In this document: piece by piece, positions 17,486-25,647 of the stretch | Layout of the letters: every line of letters begins with the position of its first letter | How positions within the stretch are numbered: the stretch's first letter is position 1 | Origin: Planctomycetaceae bacterium | Lineage (GTDB): Bacteria; Planctomycetota; Planctomycetia; Planctomycetales; Planctomycetaceae | DNA: 43,543 bases | NCBI GenBank assembly: GCA_018699955.1 | Contig: JABISG010000037.1 | Coordinates: 1 to 43,543, forward strand | Direction of reading: 5' to 3' | Translations under genes and position numbers: made by a program | The notes under the pieces: model-generated | Told to the model about the DNA's origin: nothing | Databases searched by the model: none | The model's input: the letters and a program-made list of their open reading frames with translations, nothing else

Positions 17486-18646
17486 TTACGGACCGGGCGA
17501 CGGAGTCTTTTTCTTTTCGACACCACCTGACGCGTTGCTGACCAGTTGACGCAGCTTCACGGCGTCTGTCATCGGTTTGCCGGCGGAAACATCTTCCTCG
17601 CGAAAACTTGCCATCAAGATATGTCGTGAACGGGTTCTACTGAAATCGTAAACGATACGAATGATGCCATCCGCAGTTTGTTGACCATCGGGATACGATA
17701 CGCCGTTACGCTCATCCAATAGCAGGCCGCCATTCCAGGTTTTCCCGTCATCGGTGGAAAGGTACGCAGTCAGATGGGATCGACCAATGCGTTTGGTGAG
17801 GGGGCCGTGCTTAACGAGCAGCAAGTTGCCGGAGCTTAGGCGGCGGATGAAGAATCTCGCGGTGGGGGCCACGATTGTCGTTGAGAGTTTCAGGTCAGGC
17901 CAACTGACGCCACGGTCGGTCGATACGCTTTCACCGATGCCGTTGCGGGTGCGTGCCAGCAACCAGAGTGAACCATCCTTGCGTTCAATAAACATGTGCT
18001 CGTCGTATTCGCGAATCTTCTTGGGTACGTGGCACGCACCGCGAACGCTCCACGTCGCGCCTCGATCCGTCGATACAACCATGCGGGCGCTTTTCGCGGT
18101 CTTGATCCAGGTTGAAACGGGCAGAACCCATTCGCCGGTGGAAAGCACCACTGGTTTGCACATCATAACCCCGGCCGTGATGTGTTCGGGCTTAGCGTAC
18201 GTCGGCTGCTCCGATTCCGGATCTTCGATCTTCAGAGACCACACGTTGGCAAGAGCGTTTTTGGGTCCTTGTGCCCAGATGAGACGAAGCTTGCCATCCG
18301 GTGCGACCCAGAGTTCCGGATCGAAAGCTCGCACCGGTCCGCCCTCGTCCGGATCGACAATCAGCACCTCTTTCCAGCTCTTTCCGCCATCGCCACTGGT
18401 GCTGAGCACGACGTAGTTGTTGTGATCTTCTCGCGGAGTTATCCCGGCATACCACGTCGCCCACAATCGTCCGCCCGGCGAAACGGCCATGCTCGGAATG
18501 CCCTGGAACGCGCGATTCGTTACTGCGTGAAGTGGCTTTGGCGGTCCGACATGACTTGCCGGAATTGGAGAAACCAACTGATCCTCTGCTACCGAAAACG
18601 ATGTCAGTACTAGCGTGATGACAATGAGTGCGATGTGCTTCAACAT
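17486..18646 (-). CDS. Exported sialidase-like (BNR/Asp-box) beta-propeller
   Basis: 386 aa with a signal peptide (MLKHIALIVITLVLTSFSVA). At least four Asp boxes of the S-x-D-x-G-x-x-W type are visible: STSGDGGKSW, STDRGATW, STDRGVSW and STDDGKTW. They mark a six-bladed sialidase fold, and RIVYDFSRTRSRHILMASF near the end is characteristic of the exo-alpha-sialidase-like family. Whether it cleaves sialic acid is uncertain, because many planctomycete members of the family have unknown substrates. The ATG at 18646 is preceded by AGGGA; a TTG at 18667 is possible but would put charged residues before the signal peptide. It is transcribed toward the symporter, with a 9-bp convergent gap. Confidence 0.88.
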   Translation of the reverse strand: MLKHIALIVITLVLTSFSVAEDQLVSPIPASHVGPPKPLHAVTNRAFQGIPSMAVSPGGRLWATWYAGITPREDHNNYVVLSTSGDGGKSWKEVLIVDPDEGGPVRAFDPELWVAPDGKLRLIWAQGPKNALANVWSLKIEDPESEQPTYAKPEHITAGVMMCKPVVLSTGEWVLPVSTWIKTAKSARMVVSTDRGATWSVRGACHVPKKIREYDEHMFIERKDGSLWLLARTRNGIGESVSTDRGVSWPDLKLSTTIVAPTARFFIRRLSSGNLLLVKHGPLTKRIGRSHLTAYLSTDDGKTWNGGLLLDERNGVSYPDGQQTADGIIRIVYDFSRTRSRHILMASFREEDVSAGKPMTDAVKLRQLVSNASGGVEKKKTPSPGP

Positions 18647-18686
18647 TTTTCCCTGCGATTGCATCAACTTGTTGTCAGGCTGTTTA

Positions 18687-18703
18687 ACGATTTAGCAAAT
18701 CGT
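18687..18703. promoter_or_regulatory. Inverted repeat upstream of the sialidase-like gene
   Basis: ACGATTT-AGC-AAATCGT: perfect 7-bp arms with a 3-bp spacer, 41 bp before the sialidase-like start codon. The size and place suit an operator or a leader hairpin. No other copy was noticed in the window. Confidence 0.3.
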
Positions 18704-18821
18704 GTTCATGATTGGGGAGATACGGTTCACCGCATAACGAAGAACATTCTGCAGCACGAAACGAGTGAATGTCAAGTTCTGAAAACCTTGGCTAAAACGT
18801 GCATGTTGAATGCCTTCCCAA

Positions 18822-18917
18822 TCGGAATCATCCGGTCGAGGGTGATTCCGCGAAATGGTATGGGTTCCCCTTGCGCGAGGGGAATCCGCGAATAGGATCG
18901 AATCTTGGCACGTCCCG
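18822..18917. repeat. Dispersed double-hairpin repeat, copy 1
   Basis: About 96 bp nearly identical to 23643-23737. It holds two adjacent hairpins, each with a 10-bp stem (one G:T pair) and a 6-nt loop: GGAATCATCC/GGGTGATTCC and GGGTTCCCCT/AGGGGAATCC (loop TGCGCG), joined by about 11 nt. It lies 34 bp after the stop of the porin gene and 176 bp before the sialidase-like gene, all on the minus strand. Confidence 0.85.
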
Positions 18918-18951
18918 CAATACGTATGAGATCCTGAGGCTCCCGGAGCCG

Positions 18952-20383
18952 TTACAGATCGATCTTGCCCCGCAGGCCGAGCACGACCGCAGTGTCGCGT
19001 CTGCCCAAAGCCGGCTCGACGATTTGCAGATCCGCCGTCAAGTGAAACCACGGTGTCACAGCGGCGTTGTAGTAGATTTCCATTCCCTGCAGATCGTCGA
19101 GTGCGAGGATCGGCAGCAGGTTTTTGAACTCGTCGCTGAGCCCCATGTAGAAATAGCCGGCTCCCATCCTGTCATCTTCACGGCCGCGGACGAGACCGTA
19201 CCCTTCCATTGATACGTTGGCGGTCCATTCGTAAGGGCTCGTTTCAGGATCGGAGAAACCCCAAGTACTGGACAGGTCAATGCTCCGTCTCTCATCGCAG
19301 GGATCCCTCCAGAGTGTCTGCTGGAGGATATAGGACGCCATCCACGAACCGGTACTCTCTGCGGCCACGAGTCCTTGCCCCGGTTGGAAGGACCAACCAT
19401 TCCTGTCGAATGACGTGTAATCTCCCGTGGCATATGTCCCCAGAACCGTATGCGAACCGGGCAGGCAACCGAAGTCGGTATAGATTCTCCCGACCCCAAC
19501 AATCGTGGAACTGTTGTCGAAGAGATTATCCAGATTGCTGGTTGTGGGAATATTCTCGGGGTCCACAATCAGCGCCGCGGCCTCAACTCCGCGCTCACCC
19601 GCCTTGATCACGCCTGCTGCATTAAAAATGAGTGGAAGTGTCGGAACGGTATTCAACGGCACCATCATGGACGTGTTCATGAAGCCGTCCAGTCCGCCGC
19701 CGTACTTCGGGTAGAGAACACTCCACAAGTCGGTGGTGTTGATCCTGCCGATGGTGGCCGCCCAACCTCCCCCCCAGATCTTGCTCGAACTGAAAGTTCG
19801 TGATGGCTGTAACGTGTTCGTTCACTCTGGGAGTGAGGAATGCCATGTTGACCGGAGCCAGACCCGTCGCGTCGAAGATCGAATTTTCGCCGAAGGCGGT
19901 TTCGGTGTGCATGATGAGTTTCAAGCCGTCCCACAGGCCGAGTGTTCCACCGTCGAAGATCAAGTACTGGTCGAGTTTGCCGCCGTACCGATCCGTCTGC
20001 TCAGCTCCGCCACTGGTCACTCCCTGGTAGAACTGCGTCACTGAAGCCTTGTAAAAAATGCCGCGCTGGGCCAATGCACTTTGGGCTCCCCAAAATCCAT
20101 TGGTCAAAGTTTGGCGTGTCCAGAGATCATTGCAGCAACTGTCTTCGTAGCACGAATCCAACTGGTAGCAGGGTGCGCTGACATCGCCGGTATTTTCGGT
20201 CAGCTCAGTTGCCGCCGTTGCGATCCACGGCTCGCTTTTGCCAAACACACGATCGACGGCCTCAGCCGTGCTTGGTTCGGTTGGGGATGCGGGCGGTGCC
20301 GGTTCAAGCAAGTCATTTTGACCGTAGACGTTTCCGGCCAGCACCGAGACATTGATCGCAAGCAAAACGATTAAAGTACGCAT
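18952..20383 (-). pseudogene. OprB-like carbohydrate porin with a one-base frameshift
   Basis: Outer-membrane beta-barrel of the carbohydrate-selective OprB type. It starts at ATG 20383 (GAGG upstream) with signal peptide MRTLIVLLAINVSVLAGNVYG. The N-terminal part reads LWTRQTLTNGFWGAQSALAQRGI and FDGGTLGLWDGLKLIMHTETAFG. Near 19775 the frame changes: after EQDLGG the barrel continues one base off with TTDLWSVLYPKYGGGLDGF, then GAGYFYMGLS and ends VVLGLRGKIDL. The shift lies at a run of seven C (19769-19775); six would restore a single 476-aa protein. Both halves otherwise look intact, so this is either a recent mutation, a phase-variable tract or a base-calling error. Its neighbours fit glycan uptake. 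Confidence 0.82.
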
Positions 20384-20983
20384 CCGGCGCCTCGTTGGAT
20401 TTGGAGAAGTGAGCGGAGGGGAGACTTTGAATGGATGAAGCCGAACCGGATTCGGGGACCTCATCAATTGCATCGGCCGGACGAACCGCAACGATGAAGC
20501 CCTATGTGATCAACCACGACCGCTCGGCCGACTCATTGATCTACCAATTGTAATTGCCGTGACAATCGGTCAGCGCGGGAGTGCCAATCAACGGCCTGTA
20601 TCGATAGCGAAGATTGCGCCAGATGAGAAAGATTGCGGGATCGGATGATGCTGACTGGGTGTTCGACGGAAACCTGTGCGCCGGAAAGAGCCCGGTAATC
20701 GACAAGGCGAACACTCAACACACATCCCTGAGGTCGAGTTCCTTATCGCTACGGTCAACACATGAGCGCATCTATCCGAGGACGCTCTTAAACTTCGGGT
20801 CAACCGCTTGGGTTTTTTGCATCGTCGATTATCTCCAGAACTGCCGTTCGGTGGCAACCATCGGTTGAATCCCGGACAGCAGGGTCCACCCCAGTACGAA
20901 GATTGGAAGCAACGATCGCCTGATGACAGGCATTCGTTCACACCTCGCGGTTGCCATTCGAAACCGCGACGCGGCCGTGGTGC
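20384..20983. other. Intergenic region without recognisable gene
   Basis: 600 bp between the sulfatase stop and the porin start, both on the minus strand. Short frames on both strands resemble nothing known. The porin promoter should be here, but no clear -35/-10 pair stands out. Confidence 0.5.
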
Positions 20984-23410
20984 TCAATCGGTCAACGTGA
21001 TCGTGACTCGATCAAGATCCCCTGTGAAGGGAAACGGGCTACCCTCATACGCCTTGTCCACCTGCGTGCCGTTGTCGATGCCCACGTCGAATGTTTCAGC
21101 AAGGGAATATGTGCTGATGTGCATTTTGGGCATCTCGGTTTCATCGACCTTCTCGCCATTCACATACAGCTCGCCCGTGCCGCCGAATGGCTTTGTCAGG
21201 ATGAAGTTGAACTTCAGTTCGGTTTTGCCTTTGGGCAGTTGTTCGGAAGTCAGGTGATAGTGAACGCCATCCAGGAAGTTGTAGTCGAAGTGCAGTTTGC
21301 CGTTTTTGACGTACATCGAATATCCGCCGGTCATTCCGCCGCATGAAACGATCACGCCCTCTTCCCCACCCTTAAGGTCAATTGTGGTCTCGATCTTGTG
21401 GGAGCGGTTCTTAACTGGGACCGAGGCTTTCTCGGCAATCCGAACGGCACCCGGCGCGAAGTAGACGAACTCTTTCTGGTCGCCGAACAGGATGTTATTG
21501 ATATTGGCCATTCGCTTTATCATGTCATCGTAGAGCGGGTAGACGTTGTTCTTGACTGCTTCTTCGTCCCAGAGCTTCTTGAGTTCCTCTAGTTTCTTCG
21601 GGTGCTCCTCGGCAAGATCGGTGCTCTCCGAGAAGTCCTCGGCGACGTTGTAGAGTTCCCACACATCATCCTCAAATGGGGTGACGGAATTGACGACCCA
21701 AGGCATTCGATGGCCGTGTAACGTCACCGCTTTCCAGCCGTCGGCCCAGATCGCTCGGTTGCCGAACATCTCGTAATACTGCACCTTCTTCGCGTTGGGT
21801 GCATCCGGGTTGTCGAATGAGTAGTTCATCGCCACACCGGTCAACGGCTGCTGCTTCACGCCGTGGTACTGCTCGGGTACTTCGACACCGGCGGCCTTCA
21901 GAATAGTCGGTGCGATGTCGGAGATGTGGTGATATTGGCTGCGAATTTCTCCTTTGGCTTTGATTCCGTTTGGCCAATGAACGACGAGGGCATCCGCCTG
22001 ACCGCCGCGATGCGAGCTTTGTTTGAAGTAGGGGAATGGCGTGTTGCCGGCCATGGCCCATCCCGCGTGGTAGTGCGGGTAGGTATCCGCCTGGCCCCAA
22101 TGGTCCAGGTGCCGCATGTTGGCGTCGAACGGTGTCTGCATACCGTTCAAGACATAGGTCTCGTTGAAAGTGCCGGCCAGACCACCTTCACCGCTGGCGC
22201 CGTTGTCGGATGTCACGAAAATCAGCGTGTTATCCAGTTCGCCAATGCGCTCCAAAGTGTCGATGACAGTCCCAATCTGGGCGTCGCAGTACTCAAGCTG
22301 CGCCGCGAAGACCTCCATCTGGCGTGTGTACAGTTTCTTGTGGTCATCGTCGAGAGAATCCCAGGCTGGGATTTCCTTGATTCGACCGCTGAGTTTCGTG
22401 TTGGCCGGCACGATGCCGAGCTGCAGCTGATTCGCGAGGATCATTTCGCGGGTCTTGTCCCACCCCTGATCGAACTTGCCTTTGTACTTATCGAGGTAAT
22501 GGTCGGGCGCGTGGTGCGGCGAGTGCATCGATCCGGAAGCCCAGAGCATCATGAAAGGCAGGTCTTTATCGAGCGACTTATGTCCGGTAATCCACTGATT
22601 GGCCCGGTCTGCCAGATCCTTGTCGAGATGTTCGGTCGTTCGATAGGGCTCGGGGTGATGGTCATCCCACAGCACGGGAATGAACTGATGGACGTCCGCA
22701 GCCATGAAACAGTAGGAGTGCGCGAAGCCTTCGTCGCTTGGCCAACGATCGAAAGGACCGATCTGAGAGACTTCGTAAAGCGGTGTATGATCCCACTTGC
22801 CAATCGCGTAGTTGACGTAGCCCGCCCCTTCAAGATAGTTGGCGACCGACTTGGCCGTTGGGGGAACGATCGCATTGTAGCCAGGAAAGCCCATCGCGGT
22901 GAGCGCGTGGCTGCCCAATCCGATCGTGTGCGGATTGCGTCCTGCCATCAAAGTCGCGCGCGACGGCGAGCACAGCGATGTCGTGTGGAAATTGTTGTAA
23001 CGCAATCCCCCCGCAGCGAGCTTGTCGATGTTCGGCGTCTTGACCAGACCGCCAAACGAACCGATCTGCGCAAAACCGGTGTCGTCCAAGAGAAAGATGA
23101 TCACGTTGGGCGCGTCCTTCGGCGGACGTTTTTTGTTCGCCCACCATTCGACGGAGTCCTCGTACCTTTTGGCAATCTTGCCTTTGAATTCTAAGTCACC
23201 TTCCCCACTTATCTGCTGAGACCCGCCTTCGTGCACGTCAGGCTCGCTTGCCGTCTCGCCCTTCAGCGCAGCGATCTGCGCCTTCAGCTCACCTTTCTCC
23301 GCTTCGAGTTTTGCGACATCTGCGCCGCCCTGGCCACAGCCTGTCACAAAGAAAGCAAGCGTAAGAATAATCAACGAGGGCAATGCCCCATTCAGGGAAG
23401 TGTTGCGCAT
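20984..23410 (-). CDS. Lipoprotein arylsulfatase
   Basis: An 808-aa formylglycine sulfatase hydrolysing sulfate esters outside the cytoplasm. Residues 1-25 are a lipoprotein signal with Cys25 (FVTGC), followed by a short coiled coil (VAKLEAEKGELKAQIAALK, about 32-50) and the catalytic domain. The latter has PNVIIFLLDDTGF (metal-binding Asp109 and Asp110), the sulfatase signature CSPSRATLMAGR with Cys147 to be converted to formylglycine, and FVTSDNGASGEGG. A C-terminal beta-sandwich extension follows (ETTIDLKGGEEGVIV ... DRVTITLTD). The ATG at 23410 has GAGG eight bases upstream; an open extension to 23746 runs through the dispersed repeat and is not coding. No maturase gene lies in the window. 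Upstream lie a palindrome and repeat copy 2. Confidence 0.93.
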   Translation of the reverse strand: MRNTSLNGALPSLIILTLAFFVTGCGQGGADVAKLEAEKGELKAQIAALKGETASEPDVHEGGSQQISGEGDLEFKGKIAKRYEDSVEWWANKKRPPKDAPNVIIFLLDDTGFAQIGSFGGLVKTPNIDKLAAGGLRYNNFHTTSLCSPSRATLMAGRNPHTIGLGSHALTAMGFPGYNAIVPPTAKSVANYLEGAGYVNYAIGKWDHTPLYEVSQIGPFDRWPSDEGFAHSYCFMAADVHQFIPVLWDDHHPEPYRTTEHLDKDLADRANQWITGHKSLDKDLPFMMLWASGSMHSPHHAPDHYLDKYKGKFDQGWDKTREMILANQLQLGIVPANTKLSGRIKEIPAWDSLDDDHKKLYTRQMEVFAAQLEYCDAQIGTVIDTLERIGELDNTLIFVTSDNGASGEGGLAGTFNETYVLNGMQTPFDANMRHLDHWGQADTYPHYHAGWAMAGNTPFPYFKQSSHRGGQADALVVHWPNGIKAKGEIRSQYHHISDIAPTILKAAGVEVPEQYHGVKQQPLTGVAMNYSFDNPDAPNAKKVQYYEMFGNRAIWADGWKAVTLHGHRMPWVVNSVTPFEDDVWELYNVAEDFSESTDLAEEHPKKLEELKKLWDEEAVKNNVYPLYDDMIKRMANINNILFGDQKEFVYFAPGAVRIAEKASVPVKNRSHKIETTIDLKGGEEGVIVSCGGMTGGYSMYVKNGKLHFDYNFLDGVHYHLTSEQLPKGKTELKFNFILTKPFGGTGELYVNGEKVDETEMPKMHISTYSLAETFDVGIDNGTQVDKAYEGSPFPFTGDLDRVTITLTD

Positions 23411-23586
23411 TTGTAGTGCCTCGCCTCTTGAGAGACTGAAGTTACGAGAGGCTCCGTCAAAACCTGGTTGTGGGCGAACTCTGCACTTAGAAACAAAGGG
23501 TGTTGTGAGCCAACAGAGGGTTTTGACAGAACTTCGAATAGGGTTCACGCCGATTGAAGCGTAGCGTACAACGGTGTCGAGTGTTG

Positions 23587-23617
23587 TGATATGCAACAAT
23601 GTTGCAGTGATATGCAA
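23587..23617. promoter_or_regulatory. Candidate operator upstream of the sulfatase
   Basis: TGATATGCAA occurs twice, at 23587 and 23608, exactly 21 bp apart (two helical turns). A perfect palindrome TGCAACA-A-TGTTGCA (23592-23606) overlaps the first copy. It lies 177 bp before the sulfatase start. This is the arrangement expected of a transcription-factor binding region; the factor is unknown. Confidence 0.4.
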
Positions 23618-23642
23618 AAATTGTGCGGGTCCGTATTTCCAG

Positions 23643-23737
23643 TCGGAATCATCCCGTTGAGGGTGATTCCGCGAAATGGTATGGGTTCCCCTTGCGCGAG
23701 GGGAGTCCGCGAATACGGTAGAATTACGGCACGTCCG
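23643..23737. repeat. Dispersed double-hairpin repeat, copy 2
   Basis: About 95 bp matching 18822-18917, including an identical core of more than 30 bases between the two hairpins. Differences fall mostly in loops or turn pairs into G:T pairs (AGGGGAGTCC instead of AGGGGAATCC), so the folds are kept. It lies 232 bp before the sulfatase start. Confidence 0.85.
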
Positions 23738-23977
23738 AGGAATCAAACGGCGTCCCCACGAGTTTTCGGTAGGTCCGTGATCTCTTGCTCGAAGCCGCTT
23801 GGGGTTTGCTGGCTTCGGTCAGTTGGGACGAATCTGCCGAGGTCTGCTTCACCGCTTGCAGTTGAACGCAACGCTAAGCCGCGTCAGTTTGTCCAACCGA
23901 CGGCAGTTTGCTAACGGCGGAACCCGCGTCGGTCTTGAACACCTCTGCAGAAATCGCGGGTACGGTTTACGTCCGAC
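23738..23977. other. Short gap between repeat copy 2 and the propeller gene
   Basis: 240 bp downstream of the PQQ-type gene with no recognisable coding sequence or terminator. Confidence 0.4.
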
Positions 23978-25534
23978 TCAACGTCCATCTCCAATGCAGA
24001 TGATCTCTCTGCTGGTGCGCTGATACAGATGTCCGTTGGCGGCTGTGAATGGGCTCAATGTCCACGTCTTCCCCGGAAGGCCAAGATCGTTGACCGCCAC
24101 CAGCGCAGTCTCGTCAAAGCGCTCGGCGGTCGCATCGACGACGTAGACCGTGCCGAGAACCGTGGAAAAGTAGATGTGATTATTCAGGACGATCGGCGTG
24201 GCGGCAGAAATGTGTCCGAAACCGTGGCTCAGGCGGCGCCGGTCGCCTTTGACAACAAAGCCGGAGCCCGTATCGTCACCGGACTGGAATTCACTCCATG
24301 AGAATTTCTTCCCGCCGTTCTCGACAACGACCTGAACTGGTACTTGCAGGTAACAGACTTCGCCTGTCTCTACGTCGATCCGACCGAGGATGCCCGGCCG
24401 GCCGCCCATGAAGAAGTGATACCGACCGACACCGATGTTCGTGCGGTGCGTCAGCAGATGCCGTGGTTTCCATGTTGAAACATCAGTTGACTTTTTGTAG
24501 CGGCCGCTGGTGTCGTCGAACGCGATGACGCTGCCGGTGTCGCGAATGCGGATTCGCTTGACGGTCTTGCCAGTTGCAAGAGCAAGAACAACGAAATCGT
24601 TCTTGTCGAAGCAATAGGCGTACTTTTGGTCAACAAAGTGCGTGCCTTCAAAGTAGAGTCCCGGCCTTTCCCAAATCAGGTCGTGCGCAGCGTTCAGCCG
24701 GGAAAGACCAATCCCGTACGACTTTTCCGGAGGACTATGACCGCCGCCCTTGGCGTGCAGCAACACCGTCTCGCCATTCAACACTCCGAGAGCGCCCTTG
24801 CTGTGAACGGTAATGCCTTCCGGGATGATTCCGGTGGGCTTTCCGGACAGTGCATCGAAGCATCGAACATACATCCATGGCCAGCCGGTCTTGCTGTTCT
24901 TGTCGTAATCGATGGCCTTCTGCGGGCGGCGTTTTTTATCACTCGCGTCCCGCAGCATTGCGTAGTAGAGGTTCCCCTCATGCAGGAACGGCTGAAACTG
25001 TTTTGCCGAGTGCTTCGTACGAACCTCGAATTCCTTCCCCCAGACGCGCCGGCCGTCCATGGTATGACAGGCCATGTAGCCGCCGGCGTTTACGAACCAG
25101 ACATGCTTGCCATCAGTCACCGGCGTTGGCGTCGTCGAATCGGTGAAGGTGCCGTTGACCTGGTTCGGCCGTTGACCCGGCAGATCACAACTCCAGAGAA
25201 TCTTTCCGGTATCAGCAGCGAGACAATAGCCGCAGGTTTCCGAAACCCAGGTGCCTTTCTTGCCGATGTCCTCAGCCGTGAGTTTTCGGAAGCAGGTTAG
25301 AAAGAGCTTGTCACCCCAGGCAGCAATGCCACTATGGCCCGTTTCCGGCAGCGGCATTTTCCAGCGGATGTTCTCGTCGCTGGCCACACTCCATTTCGTT
25401 GGATACTCCGTCGTCGTGGTCAGGTGATAGTTTCGCTGGGGGCCACGATGCTCCGGCCAGAGATCCTGACTCAACGCTGCTGACGCCAGGACGGCGACGA
25501 GGCCGGCAACTGCCATTGGTATCCAGCGCGTCAC
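23978..25534 (-). CDS. Exported PQQ-type beta-propeller protein
   Basis: 518 aa with a signal peptide (VAGLVAVLASAALS). It then reads LWPEHRGPQRNYHLT, the usual opening of planctomycete PQQ-binding-like propellers. Repeated blade motifs include ENIRWKMPLPETGHSGIAAW, AADTGKILWSCDLPG, TPVTDGKHVWFVNAGG, DGRRVWGKEF and NNHIYFSTVLGTVYVVDA. Such proteins are rarely true quinoproteins; no calcium/PQQ dehydrogenase motif is apparent, so a scaffold or binding role is as likely as catalysis. The start is a GTG at 25534 preceded by AGGAAGA. It follows the DUF1552/DUF1592 pair by 113 bp in the same direction and may share its transcript. Confidence 0.86.
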   Translation of the reverse strand: MTRWIPMAVAGLVAVLASAALSQDLWPEHRGPQRNYHLTTTTEYPTKWSVASDENIRWKMPLPETGHSGIAAWGDKLFLTCFRKLTAEDIGKKGTWVSETCGYCLAADTGKILWSCDLPGQRPNQVNGTFTDSTTPTPVTDGKHVWFVNAGGYMACHTMDGRRVWGKEFEVRTKHSAKQFQPFLHEGNLYYAMLRDASDKKRRPQKAIDYDKNSKTGWPWMYVRCFDALSGKPTGIIPEGITVHSKGALGVLNGETVLLHAKGGGHSPPEKSYGIGLSRLNAAHDLIWERPGLYFEGTHFVDQKYAYCFDKNDFVVLALATGKTVKRIRIRDTGSVIAFDDTSGRYKKSTDVSTWKPRHLLTHRTNIGVGRYHFFMGGRPGILGRIDVETGEVCYLQVPVQVVVENGGKKFSWSEFQSGDDTGSGFVVKGDRRRLSHGFGHISAATPIVLNNHIYFSTVLGTVYVVDATAERFDETALVAVNDLGLPGKTWTLSPFTAANGHLYQRTSREIICIGDGR

Positions 25535-25647
25535 TTAATTGTCTTCCTGTCTTGATTGTTGTGAGCCGACGGCGGGGTCGATGTTCATTGATGCGTTCCC
25601 CACTAGACCCGAGGCTAGCAAGTTCGGTTCAGCCACTTGGAGCGCAC

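Noticed and set aside
23411..23746. Extension of the sulfatase start to 23746
   Set aside because: It reads through the dispersed repeat and leaves the lipoprotein signal peptide inside the protein; the ATG at 23410 has a proper ribosome binding site.
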